From Leptasterias polaris (taxonomy: Eukaryota > Echinodermata > Asteroidea > Forcipulatida > Asteriidae), in the NCBI GenBank assembly GCA_037783415.1, contig JAZGTN010000170.1:4569501-4633500 (forward strand): a stretch of 64,000 nt of DNA. The letters are read 5' to 3'. The notes beneath the pieces were generated by a model. That model made no database searches, was not told where the DNA came from, and was given only the letters and a program-made list of their open reading frames with translations. Positions 58,301 through 62,682 of the stretch are shown here, in pieces; position 1 is the first letter of the stretch, and every line of letters begins with the position of its first letter. The translations under genes and the position numbers were made by a program.

Positions 58301-58666
58301 ATTACCTCTTTCTCAAAAACTACGTTACTTCAGAGGGAGTCGTTTCTCACAATGTGTTATACTATCAACAGCTCTCCGTTTTTCGTTACCAAGTAAGTTT
58401 TTATGCTAATATATATTTTGAGTAATTACCAAACGTGTACAGTGTGCCTTTAAACCAATCCCATGTAACTCTTCTAATTTAGGCTAAACCACTTTACAAA
58501 TTATTCACCTTTCAGGAAACGGTCCACCAGTAGACGGAATCACGGAGATTGAAGAGCCAATTACGATATCTCTGGTCAATCGACTGGTGTGTTACGTTCT
58601 CTCTGCATTCGGCACGCTCCTCTCACTGTATTTCTTGACGATAAATATTCGATATCGAAACCAGAG
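19072..58666 (+). CDS. GABA-B receptor-like class C GPCR (subunit-2-like), partial gene, exons 1-10
   Basis: Ten exons join in phase into about 500 residues: signal peptide (1-28), bilobed periplasmic-binding-like ligand domain (about 40-440), short linker and TM1 (about 472-493). The family's receptors sit in the plasma membrane and signal through Gi/o; subunit 1 binds GABA and subunit 2 couples to G protein. Landmarks seen: FYIGGVFP at the start of the fold, RVALMKRMNWRRCGLIFEE in lobe 1, WIVPGWYPAGWW at the lobe-2 hinge, YAYDALFVIALTLN, and NIRYRNQR just after TM1. The hinge and the pair of cysteines in FCQ and YGC look like GABA-B subunit 2. The cysteine pair of lobe 1 found in vertebrate subunits is absent. 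Introns range from 0.8 to 15 kb and are full of transposons. The seven-helix region is cut off by the window end. Family assignment is firm; GABA binding is not shown. Confidence 0.9.
19912..20412 (+). mobile_element. TTAA-flanked miniature element, about 490 bp
   Basis: TTAA|AGGTAGGGTCAT at the left and ATGACTCTACCT|TTAA at the right form short terminal inverted repeats. The middle has ACGTGGATGGATTCAACGTT, also present at about 54390-54410 in a second copy. It lies in intron 1. Confidence 0.7.
20820..21010 (+). repeat. Penelope-like LTR remnant with hammerhead-like core
   Basis: CCTGAAGACGAGCAG at 20857, loop AGTATA, CTGTTCGAAACGTC at 20878. GAGCAG can pair with CTGTTC (one G-U). The whole core is also mirrored just upstream at 20822-20850. 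The downstream stretch (TTCAGAGCCAACACTCCCA... TACATGCAAGTTTACTATT) recurs at 28225-28325. Confidence 0.55.
21047..21180 (+). mobile_element. Small inverted-repeat element
   Basis: CCCTTTTCGAAATCATGGCT and, inverted, the GTTGTTTCGAAAAGGCCC end form terminal repeats that include GGCTTGGGCT/AGCCCAAGC. A longer GC-rich relative is at 38865-39440. Confidence 0.5.
21313..21505 (+). mobile_element. Inverted-repeat element just upstream of exon 2
   Basis: TTAGCCTTTCGTCAATGCC... with CACAAAGCTGTGTAGCTGCGAAG-like left arm and CTTCGCGGCTACACAGCTGT...CGAAAGGTTACGC right arm. It ends about 40 bp before the exon 2 acceptor, so it contributes part of the branch-point region. Confidence 0.55.
21543..21680 (+). 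CDS. GABA-B-like receptor exon 2 (lobe 1)
   Basis: 46 codons in phase 0 between a polypyrimidine-AG acceptor and a GTAAAT donor. It corresponds to the lobe-1 segment that in vertebrate GABA-B subunits holds a cysteine after a glycine (GCS type). Here the segment reads MTWGPAVSSEA and has no cysteine. NLVQ at its end aligns with the strand before the first ligand-contact loop. Confidence 0.87.
22530..22855 (+). repeat. Penelope-like LTR remnant
   Basis: Contains GTCGAAACGTTGAGACC (22569), the ATGGTGTTACCGCAAACC end (22828) and two CTCCGCGGCAGT blocks (22600, 22754). These words recur in the fold-back at 25449-25650, so this is a diverged relative without the long pairing arms. Confidence 0.55.
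23236..23383 (+). mobile_element. Miniature inverted-repeat element (GGGGTCGATTTCACAAAG family)
   Basis: GGGGTCGATTTCACAAAG at the left and CTTTGTGAAATCGAGCCC at the right. A younger copy of the family, with near-perfect long arms, is at 42820-42986. Confidence 0.75.
23640..23815 (+). pseudogene. LINE 3' end, copy 1
   Basis: GCATGTTTCCCTCCATCCTACAATCTAG and what follows match 40757-40905 closely. The latter encodes an RT C-terminal motif, so this is the tail of the same LINE family, truncated. Confidence 0.6.
24938..25102 (+). CDS. GABA-B-like receptor exon 3 (lobe 1)
   Basis: 55 codons, phase 0 at both ends, GTGAGT donor. Contains ANSPSLGQSDKYPFTLRIW, which lines up with the SPALS...FPT(F/L)FR block of GABA-B receptors, followed by the helix RVALMKRMNWRRCGLIFEE. 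This is the best-conserved part of lobe 1 and fixes the family. Confidence 0.92.
25449..25650 (+). repeat. Fold-back Penelope-like LTR with ribozyme-like apex
   Basis: Left arm 25449-25534 and right arm 25565-25650 are 86 bp each and are largely complementary without net indels, from AACTGAGATAGG to its mirror CCTATCTCAGTT. The apex at 25535-25564 reads GAAGAC, GATCAG, AGCATA, CTGATC, GAAACG: a perfect 6-bp stem with a 6-base loop, and an internal loop of GAAGAC opposite GAAACG. This resembles the catalytic core of hammerhead ribozymes known from Penelope-like elements. It lies in intron 3. Confidence 0.7.
25655..25800 (+). mobile_element. Fragment of the AAAGGCACTG-type miniature element
   Basis: CTCAAAATGTTATACTTTATCAACAGCTGC and GAGTAATTACCAAAGG followed by CCTCCCTTTAA match the right half of the elements at 53035-53400 and 58081-58449. 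The left half is missing. Confidence 0.6.
25801..28170. other. Intron 3, no gene seen
   Basis: Contains the poly-C run, a TATAATGCGCACAAATCCGC word near 26693-26715 typical of dispersed repeat tails, and otherwise unremarkable AT-rich DNA. Confidence 0.35.
26274..26295. repeat. Poly-C run
   Basis: 22 consecutive C. Similar runs occur at 43057-43076 and 48539-48556. Their exact lengths are the least reliable part of the sequence. Confidence 0.8.
28170..28335 (+). repeat. Penelope-like LTR remnant, degenerate copy
   Basis: CTGAAGACGAGCAGAGTGTACAGAGCGAAAC keeps the family order of the copy at 20857, but the stem no longer pairs. The following CAACGGTCCTTCTCAGAACC and TACCTGCAAGTTTACTATT match the other copy. 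Confidence 0.55.
28380..29049 (+). pseudogene. L2/Jockey-like LINE 3' end with GAATT tail
   Basis: One frame from about 28380 to the TAG at 28730 encodes the C-terminus of a LINE RT protein: LFIKLHTLTLSDINKSQTG, FMYKYTNNLLP, HDHNTRSRNNMHVPFARTS, YYGPRLWNSVD. It is followed by about 300 bp of 3' untranslated sequence, AATAAA at 29028, and a GAATTGAATTG tail at 29037-29049. It is 5'-truncated within the RT. It lies in intron 3, sense orientation, 750 bp upstream of exon 4. Confidence 0.8.
29796..29903 (+). CDS. GABA-B-like receptor exon 4 (lobe 2 start)
   Basis: 36 codons in phase 0, acceptor TTCTTCACAG, donor GTAGGA. Encodes the helix DDLAELLHQSNITV and an acidic strand, matching the start of lobe 2 in class C receptors. 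An N-glycosylation sequon NIT is present. The intron that follows is the longest in the gene, 15.2 kb. Confidence 0.88.
30898..31094. repeat. Long inverted repeat with CTGATGA...CGAAA apex
   Basis: GAAGATAGTGG...TTGCATCTGATGAAG: arms of about 95 bp (30898-30993 and 31003-31094) pair with a few mismatches around a short loop. The inner right arm has CTGATGAAG at 31012 and TACGAAAGC at 31032, again a hammerhead-like signature. It lies in intron 4. Confidence 0.65.
31100..34050. other. Intron 4, no gene seen
   Basis: AT-rich. AGGTCA-A-AGGTCA at 32205-32217 is a perfect DR1 nuclear-receptor pair. A short hairpin (TTATCTGAGCCAA / TTGGCTCAGATAA) lies at about 33546-33578. No coding support. Confidence 0.4.
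34202..34345 (+). repeat. Three successive hairpins each followed by CTTGTT
   Basis: GCTCGGGCAATAAGCCCGAAC, then GTGTTCGGGCACACAGCCCG, then GTGTTCGGACAAAAGTCCGA: each stem is followed by (A)CCTCTTGTT and T-rich sequence. The stems differ (GGGC/GCCC against GGAC/GTCC) while staying paired. Confidence 0.7.
34346..37281 (+). repeat. Direct duplication of a ~1.15-kb hairpin-ended repeat
   Basis: GTCCGCTAACAAAAGCACAC at 34394 and 35547, GACGTCATCAGGTGTCAA, GAGCGCCCTCTAGCGGCAGG and many more blocks match in order with an offset of 1153. Copy 1 ends with CCGAACACCTCTTTTTTG at about 35470; copy 2 ends with CCGAACACCTTGTTTTTG at about 37252. Copy 2 carries about 800 bp of extra DNA (about 36295-37105). 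TGATGACGTCATCA-type palindromes recur every 200-300 bp. Confidence 0.75.
37380..37700 (-). pseudogene. Penelope-like RT fragment, internally duplicated
   Basis: GATTTTCGTAAAGCGGGTCAA (37503) and GATTTCGTGAAGCGGGTTAA (37604) both match 222-248 at the left edge of the window, including the following GTTCTATCAGTTTTT block. The corresponding minus-strand protein is the LKEKLIERGYN region. Two tandem partial copies. Confidence 0.5.
37740..38860. other. Intron 4, no gene seen
   Basis: Contains a TTAG-rich low-complexity patch (38005-38070), an imperfect inverted repeat around TTTCTAGGTCACTTTGATACAG (38220-38275) and a T run (38639-38658). Confidence 0.4.
38865..39440. mobile_element. GC-rich inverted-repeat element, about 575 bp
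   Basis: Left end CCAAACCGCGGCTTAGGCTC...GGCTCCGTC, right end GACGGAGCCCAAGCC...GAGATTTGG, inverted relative to each other. The interior is richer in G+C than its surroundings and has CpGs, but no convincing protein. Confidence 0.55.
39440..40650. other. Intron 4, no gene seen
   Basis: Includes CGTGTCTGAATCGGCAACTG and GGCTACGGCTATGG (39449-39503), words shared with 44926-44985 and 53660-53700, so a further dispersed repeat. The rest is AT-rich, with an (AAAT)n patch near 39920-39945. Confidence 0.4.
40680..40905 (+). pseudogene. LINE 3' end, copy 2
   Basis: One frame encodes FILHTASLWNSLPGACFPPS then YNLDCSIQF, the (R/H)T..LWNSLP...FP..YN pattern found at the C-terminus of CR1/Jockey-like RT proteins. 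It then matches 23640-23810 in the 3' untranslated part. Decayed and 5'-truncated. Confidence 0.65.
42305..43021. mobile_element. Inverted-repeat element with GGGTGCGTTCGATTAGCTTC ends
   Basis: GGGTGCGTTCGATTAGCTTC at 42305 is matched by its mirror at 43002-43021, and continues into CCCGGGT(T/C)GACCC. The motif GTGCGTTCGATTAGCT repeats internally at 42355. It is split by the element at 42820-42986. Confidence 0.7.
42820..42986. mobile_element. Young miniature fold-back nested in the previous element
   Basis: GGGGTCGATTTCACAAAACT... and its mirror pair over nearly 80 bp with one or two indels, and the loop is GGACCAGT-like. Internal CTAGGACTAGTCCTAG is itself palindromic. Same family as 23236-23383. 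Confidence 0.8.
44019..44427. mobile_element. Inverted-repeat element (GGGCCCAATTTCATGGC ends)
   Basis: GGGCCCAATTTCATGGCT at the left; AGCCATGGAATTGGACCC at the right. It is interrupted by a second element at 44154-44328. A cousin with GGGCCCAGTTTCATAGAGCT ends is at 46781-46980. Confidence 0.7.
44154..44328. mobile_element. Nested element with TAGACCTTATGCAT ends
   Basis: ATAGACCTTATGCATTGACG...and the mirror CATATGCATAAGGTCTAT at the right. TGACGTCA sits at the inner edge of both arms. Confidence 0.7.
45085..45150 (+). CDS. GABA-B-like receptor exon 5 (lobe 2)
   Basis: A 22-codon exon, phase 0, acceptor CTATGTAG and donor GTATGG. Encodes RHDVRIIFIGFYPEAAKRIF, the strand-helix unit that in vertebrate receptors reads R(I)I(V)G.F....A..V.C; its final cysteine is the likely partner of the cysteine in exon 6. 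Small size and isolation between 15-kb and 6-kb introns make it easy to miss. Confidence 0.88.
45460..45688. mobile_element. Perfect 112-bp palindromic element
   Basis: Arms 45460-45571 and 45577-45688 are exact reverse complements wherever I checked them, with a 5-base spacer (CTAAC). The flanking dinucleotide TA at each end is compatible with a mariner-type duplication. No coding capacity. Confidence 0.85.
45743..46718 (+). mobile_element. TTAA-flanked element carrying a THAP relic (Kolobok-like)
   Basis: TTAA|AGTCACCTGG at 45743 and CCAGGTGCCT|TTAA at 46705-46718 give 10-bp terminal repeats with one mismatch. A second inverted pair, TGACGTCAATCGAGG (45904) and CCTCGATTGACGTCA (46538), is perfect. 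Kolobok transposons are known for TTAA target duplications and an accessory THAP-domain protein; the THAP relic inside fits that superfamily. Confidence 0.6.
46041..46225 (+). pseudogene. THAP zinc-finger domain relic
   Basis: The frame gives KIAAGCSKTTKDGVSQHFFP, then ADPKYRQLRASKVRLTR; after a frame change it gives ALCSEHLDSPGIF. This follows the THAP order: C..GCSN, S.H.FP.D...R..W, then (V/L)CS.HF....F. The first zinc cysteine is replaced by isoleucine and the W after R is missing, so it is not functional. THAP domains bind DNA in P-element- and Kolobok-type transposon proteins. Confidence 0.6.
46781..46980. mobile_element. Miniature inverted-repeat element (GGGCCCAGTTTCATAGAGCT)
   Basis: Left arm GGGCCCAGTTTCATAGAGCT with GCTTA; right arm TTAAGCAGCTCTATGAAATT with AGACCC. 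About 200 bp, non-coding. Confidence 0.75.
47773..48147. mobile_element. TTAA-flanked miniature element (GGCAACGTG ends)
   Basis: The right end AGCCCAAAGTGCCC...GAAGGCAACGTGCCCA|TTTAA matches, inverted, the left end at 7070-7115. It shares ACGGTCCGCCATTTA with 7229-7243. The left end TTAA|GGGGCACACTGACTTG is more diverged. Confidence 0.55.
48570..50140 (-). pseudogene. LINE (Jockey/CR1-like): end of endonuclease and first half of RT
   Basis: One minus-strand frame, with stops at 49575 and about 49105, encodes the end of an APE endonuclease (TRITDTSATLIDNLF, DVPDHLPIF), the linker (NVHWLTYSLLKSINKKNKLY), then RT motifs NNYRPISILSCFSKIFEKC, SQFGFRSKHSI and LDLSKAFDTIDHDIL. The frame dissolves after about 48700, and motif C is not present. 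Truncated at both ends. It lies in intron 5, antisense to the receptor. Confidence 0.8.
50391..50706. mobile_element. TTAA-type miniature element, diverged
   Basis: TTAA|AGGGATAATTACTTGT at the left; CCAAACGTATACCCTTCC|TTTA at the right; the interior has CGATGACCAATTGAGCCCAA shared with 4060 and 53130. Confidence 0.5.
51569..51766 (+). CDS. GABA-B-like receptor exon 6 (hinge and lobe 2)
   Basis: 66 codons in phase 0. The segment YVWIVPGWYPAGWW is close to the QWIIPGWYEPSWW type of GABA-B subunit 2. There are two identical-looking GTGAGT donors, at 51713 and 51767, both in phase 0. The distal one is preferred because the extra 18 residues bridge the family's usual loop before exon 7. Use of the proximal donor would only delete these 18 residues. 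Confidence 0.87.
51815..52140 (+). mobile_element. tRNA-derived SINE (second family)
   Basis: Head with AAAGCGCTCGCCTCTCACCA (box A region degraded) and GGTTCGATACC (box B) at 51871; body CGAGGGTTTTTCTTCGGGCC and CTCTGGTTTTTCTCCATCTG. It starts about 50 bp after exon 6, within the 777-bp intron 6. Confidence 0.65.
52544..52798 (+). CDS. GABA-B-like receptor exon 7 (lobes 2 to 1)
   Basis: 85 codons, phase 0, acceptor CCCACGTAG and donor GTAAGT. TQREYLNWLRLKSL matches the helix before the YAYDA motif; LGYAYDALFVIALTLNASI is a strongly conserved class C ectodomain helix; IDVYGVT corresponds to the F.G(V/L)(T/S)G strand. The exon is more GC-rich than the surrounding introns, as expected for coding sequence. 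Confidence 0.92.
53031..53404. mobile_element. TTAA-flanked miniature element, copy 1
   Basis: TTAA|AGGCACTGAACACGTT and ACGTGTACAGTGCCT|TTAA. 366 bp, almost identical to 58081-58449, including an internal AAAAGGCTTCTGGCCAGAAG hairpin. Both lie in introns of the receptor, 5 kb apart and in the same orientation. Confidence 0.85.
53678..53842 (+). repeat. GGCTACGGCTAA microsatellite
   Basis: Alternating GGCTAC and GGCTAA hexamers, about 26 in all, later mixed with GGATAA, GGTTAC and GGCCAA. Because the period is a multiple of three both strands stay open, giving an Ala-Thr-Ala-Lys repeat on + and an Arg-Ser-Leu repeat on -. Not a gene. It ends 146 bp before exon 8. Confidence 0.85.
53988..54057 (+). 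CDS. GABA-B-like receptor exon 8
   Basis: 23 codons plus one base; donor GTAATG. Encodes HLAISKSGARVFTEYVYIEQ, matching the V.F...G.R.....I.Q strand pair of the family. Phase 0 in and phase 1 out fit exons 7 and 9. It begins about 100 bp downstream of a GGCTAA-type microsatellite. Confidence 0.82.
54140..54560. mobile_element. TTAA-type miniature element, second copy of the 19912 family
   Basis: GGTGGGGTCATACT at the left and CTATGACCCATCCT|TTAA at the right; ACGTGGATGGATTCAACGTT in the middle is shared with 20216-20240. Confidence 0.6.
55118..55186. repeat. Perfect 28-bp stem hairpin
   Basis: GTTGGTGGCTGGTCGCTGTT...GGACC (55118-55145) and its exact mirror (55159-55186) around a 13-base loop, TCGCCTTCGGCTC. 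Confidence 0.8.
55483..55844. mobile_element. Fold-back element with ~140-bp arms
   Basis: AATAAGCCATTTGCGAGTTA at 55483 is mirrored at 55825-55844, and the arms pair inward to CGGGGCAAGCTTTTG-like sequence at about 55620/55707. The same peptide start appears on both strands because of the symmetry. Confidence 0.8.
56158..56244 (+). CDS. GABA-B-like receptor exon 9
   Basis: 87 bp, phase 1 in and out, acceptor CACTCTCAG and donor GTATAT. Encodes YAKVAKFNTADSTVSLLEGR then LLWSG, the final beta strands of the ectodomain (family pattern: K.G.Y......L....W.G). Confidence 0.87.
57535..57720 (+). repeat. Penelope-like LTR remnant, degenerate
   Basis: GGTGGTTCTGAGAAGATCCA, GAGAGCATACTGTTTGACC and CGGCTCTTCTCGGAACCACC keep the order of the 25449 fold-back, but the GAAA part of the core is lost. 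It continues after the iteron element at 57897-57925 (GTACCGCAAACCTCACTC). Confidence 0.5.
57719..57900. mobile_element. Small TTAA element with 24-bp iterons in its centre
   Basis: TTAA|AAGGGACAGGTA at 57719 and TACCTGTCCC|TTTA at 57886. Between them are four units of ATTTCGTTCCCTCGAAATAC. The same unit fills 16430-16895. Confidence 0.65.
58077..58453. mobile_element. TTAA-flanked miniature element, copy 2
   Basis: Differs from copy 1 by a handful of substitutions and a GT insertion close to the right end (CAGTGTGCCT). It lies 63 bp before exon 10, so it forms most of the distal part of intron 9. Confidence 0.85.
58516..58666 (+). CDS. GABA-B-like receptor exon 10 (linker and TM1)
   Basis: 151 bp, phase 1 in and phase 2 out, donor GTAAAT. 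After a proline/acidic linker it encodes VCYVLSAFGTLLSLYFLTI, a hydrophobic helix, and then NIRYRNQ, the intracellular loop 1 start typical of GABA-B receptors (N.R(N/Y)...). The remaining six helices, any coiled coil and the 3' end must lie to the right of 64000. Confidence 0.9.
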
Positions 58667-59059
58667 GTAAATATTATATGTATCAGGTTTACGTGTATTG
58701 ATTGATTGGTGTATCGACGTGTATCAATTGCTTGGATGGGTGTGCTTGCGCCTTCCATAAATATATTATTTGCAATAAAGCATTATACCGTCAGCCACGG
58801 TGAAAATTGAAAAAAGACAATGAGCACCTAATATAAGATAGGGAAAGTTAAAACTAAATACAACAGGTTGAAAAAAAAAATAGTTCCCACAAATATCATA
58901 TTTCGTTCCCTGGACAATTTGGTTACCAATTTGAATTTTTAAAGCCTTTTTAACCGTCCAAAACGTGCACTTCTTTGTAATAAATATTCCCTTATCAGGT
59001 TTACAGTTCAAGCTTAACCGTGCAAAAACAACAACTGTGTGTGTAAGCAGTCCATCGTA

Positions 59060-62000
59060 TCCGATTAAGACTGACTGCTGGAAGTATTGATCATCTTTCT
59101 CCATGAGCTGCGGTCTTGAGCCAGCGTGTACCAGACTCCCGCATCGATACCCTTTTCTTTCAGATGACGTTTCACAGTATCTTTGAATCTTAGCTTTGGG
59201 CGACCTCTATTCCTGTCCCCAGACGGCAGTTGTGAGAAGAGCATTTGTTTAGGGAGGCGGGTGTTTTCCATCCTTGCAACATGTCCTGCCCAACGCAGGT
59301 TCTTCTGGATCAACATATCGTACATGGACGGGAGGCCTGCTTGTTTGAGAATGTCTACATTTCTTCTGTAGTGCCACCACCTGATGTTCATTATGTATCT
59401 TAGGTGTTTCATCATGAAGGTGGTGAGCTTGTGAACCTGGGCTTTATATATGGTCCAAGTTTCGGCGCCATAATTATAGTAGTGTGGATAGTACCACGGC
59501 TCTGTAGACCTGGCTTTTTACTTTGGTGGATACATCCTTGTTTCTCCATAGTCTATCATTGAGTCGACCAAAGCTTGCTGAGGCCTTTGCCATGCGAGTC
59601 TGCAGTTCGACATTTAACTTGGCATCAGACGTGACTGTGCTACCAAGGTATGTGAATCTCGAGACATTTGCTAGTGTCGAGTCTGCCATCTTAACATCGC
59701 TGGGAGGTTGACTATCCAGTTTGCATGGCTGGTACAGCACCTCTGTTTTGCGCATGTTTATGCGCAGCCCAAAGGCTGTCGCCGCTTCAGCAAATAATGA
59801 TGTTATCTGTTGGATGTCCTCATGGCTATGGGCTATCAGTGCTGTGTCGTCCGCAAACATCAGTTCTCTAACCAGCTGCTGCTTCGTTTTACGCTTAGCT
59901 TTAAACTGGCTGAGGTTGAAACAAGTCTGCTCCGGGCCGAGTCTGGATATACACACCTTTGTTGTTTAGTTTGTATGCTTTGTCCAACACTGCAGATAGG
60001 AAGATGCTAAATAGGGAGGGTGCCAATACACAACCTTGTTTAACGCCATTGTTGACTGGAAAAGGTTCTGAAGAGTTCCCTCTGATGTTAACCTGCGCAG
60101 TCATGCCATCATGGAATTGTTTGATCATTTCCACGAAGTGCTCTGGGCATCCCGCTTTAGCCAGTACTATCCACAGGCCGTCTCTCGACACAGTGTCAAA
60201 CGCCTTGGTGAAGTCAATGAAGACAGCATATAGAGGTCGGTTTTGTTCGACACATTTTTCCTGTATCTGTCGTAACGCAAACACCATGTCTACCGTGCTC
60301 CTCTCAGATCGGAAGCCACATTGAGTCTCGGGGAGCAGTCCGCTCTCTAGATGTACATTGAGTCGGTTGAGGATGACTCTCGCGAGGACTTTGCCAGCCA
60401 TAGACAACAGCGATATTCCCCTATAGTTACCACAATCTGTCCTATCACCCTTTTTGAATATGGTGATCATGCTCGCATTTCGCCAGTCTGATGGAATTTC
60501 AGTCTTTCTCCACAGTTTGATGATGAATTTCGCCAGGGTTTCTTTCAGAAGTTGTCCACCTTGTTTTAGGATTTCGCCAGGAATGAAGTCTAATCCGGGT
60601 GCTTTTCCATCGGACAGCTGCCCGATGGCCTTTTCAACTTCGTCTAGATCAGGTTCCTGATCCAGCCAGTCAGCCCTGGGTTTCTGTGGCATCTCGTTGA
60701 TCGTGTCAAGGGATACATCACCTATGTCATTTAGCAGGGTGTTGAAGTGCTCTGCCCATCGCTCGAGTATCATTTTATCATCTGTGAGTGTTACCGATCC
60801 GTCTGCGGATTTCAGTTGAGAAGTGGCACTCACTCTCGGTCCCCACACCTCCCTCAGCCCACAGTAAAATCCTTTCATGTTGTTAGTGTCTGCGTGATAT
60901 TGTAGTTCCTTTGCTTTCTCTTCCCACCACTTTGTTTTCATCTCTCTAGTTTTAACCTGCAGTTGTCTACAGGCCTCTTTGAAGGCTTTGGTCTTCGCTC
61001 TGGTATGTTTGTCAGTCAGGAGTTTGCAGTAAGCAGTGTTCTTATTCGCTATTAGATTTTGTATTTCGGGGTCGTTCTCATCAAACCAATCCTGATTTTT
61101 CTTTTTTTCTTTTCCAAGGAGTTTTTCAGCGGAACTGAAGATGGTGTCCTTGAGGGTCTCCCATACCTTGTTTACATCTTCATCTTGCACTGGGGGAATC
61201 TCATTTATCGCCTTGGTGATCTCATTCTCAAGCTGGTCCCGAACTCGCGGATCTTTCAGAGCTTGGGTGTTTAGTTTGGCTGGTTTCTTTGAGCCTTGTT
61301 TGCTGTATACCTTTCTGAGTCCGAGGGAGAACTTTGCTCTCAGCATTTGATGGTCTGTACTACAGTTCGCTCCTCTCATCACAGTTGTCGACAGCACGTC
61401 CGTCTTGTCCCGTTGCCTGGTGACTATGAAGTCGATCTGGTGCCAGTGCTTGGAACGAGGGTGCATCCAGGTGGTTTTCTTACAGTCAGGTGCTTTGAAC
61501 ATTGTGTTGGTGATGATGAGGTTGTTCTCTGTGCAGAACGCCAACAGTTTTTCTCCGTTTGAGTTCATTTTTCCAATCCCAAATTTGCCCAGTGCTTCAT
61601 TCCATGAGGTGTTGTCTGCTCCCACTCTTGCATTGAAGTCCCCTAGGATGATCAGTTTGTCTGTTGGATTTTGATTTACTATATGCTGTAGTTGTTGGTA
61701 GAAGTGGTCTATATCCTCCTCGGGATAGGACATTGTTGGTGCGTACACGCTTATAATGGTCAGGTTATTATTGTGGTCTAAAGGTATGCGCAATGACATG
61801 AGTCGTTCATTAATAGCTGTTGGTAGTTGCGGTAATTTTCTGCTAAGTTGGGTTTTGATGGCTAATCCCACTCCGTGGTCACGTCTCGACCCTGTCGGTT
61901 TACCACTCCAGAAAAATGTGTACCCTGCAAGGGCTTCCTCTAATGATCCACTCTCTAAGAATCGTGTCTCACTGAGAGCAGCAATGTCTACACTGTATCT

Positions 62001-62231
62001 GCGTAGCTCTCGGGCGACCAGTGCTGTTTGTCTCTCTGGTCTCTCAGTTACATCAGGTCTGTCTAGCAGGGTTCTTACATTCCATTCTGCAAACACGATC
62101 TTCGTTCGCTTTGTTCGCTTTGTTCGCTTTTTTCCTAATATACTTTTCACTCCCAGCGGAAAGGACTGGGCAGCGCGGTCCTTGGTAACCCGGGCGACAA
62201 CCGAGCCGGTATGGTTGTTTCGATGTGTCAT
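59060..62231 (-). pseudogene. Nearly complete LINE ORF2 (APE endonuclease + RT), two frameshifts
   Basis: The ATG at 62231 (minus) opens a 776-codon frame. After a basic KRTKRTKRTK repeat come the endonuclease motifs: FAEWNVRTL, LSETRF, ILGDFNARVG, MHPRSKHWHQIDF and STDHQML. Then the RT motifs: YRGISLLSMAGKVLARVI, QCGFRSERSTVDMVF, VFIDFTKAFDTVSRDGL (motif A) and NGVKQGCVLAPSLFSIF (motif B). A frameshift near 59919 moves into 59474-59956, with LMFADDTALIAHS (motif C). A 4-bp shift near 59472-59480 moves into 59065-59415, the thumb/C-terminus (NLRWAGHVARMENTRLPKQM) ending at a TGA. Otherwise intact, so a young but dead copy. It is antisense within receptor intron 10. Confidence 0.9.
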
Positions 62232-62682
62232 TCTTCCATTAGTCTGCTGGCAAAGTTTTAGAGTTCACAGGGTTTTGCCAGTTACCAGGAACTCTCTCTA
62301 GGCGTGAGGTGATATGGATTGCTGGCAAGGACAAGCCAAGACGAGCAGTATCATCTCTCGCTGTAGTGGATGGCCGAAGAAAGTGAGAGTACTCACGGTT
62401 CCCGCCCTTGGATGCATCCACGGTGAAACTTCGATCCCTGATTGAGTCGCCTGCTCTCTCGGAGAGCAGTTTCCAACAGTTACCACGAGGAGGTCCAATC
62501 AGAGTCTTGGAGATGTGAAGTCAGAGTGAGCGGCAGTCGGGCAGAACTGCTCTTCGCTCATGGGATTCAGGATTGGCTTCTGCGAATGGTAGATATCCAT
62601 CTGTGTCGGCATCATCCTTCAGACCATGGGCTAGACTGTTTCGTCCTCGTTCCTCAACATCTCCCTGTGCTCCCGCACTCGG
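62232..62682 (-). other. LINE 5' untranslated region / unidentified leader
   Basis: Lies between the monomer array and the ORF2 ATG. Short minus frames occur, one of 68 codons (62521-62727) starting inside the last monomer with MEGSSSRRRKTLISNPSAGA. No ORF1-type domain (gag-like knuckle or coiled coil) is evident. Confidence 0.5.

Noticed and set aside
59523..62301. Long + strand frames opposite the LINE (for example 61756-62301)
   Set aside because: They are antisense shadows of the RT/endonuclease frame.
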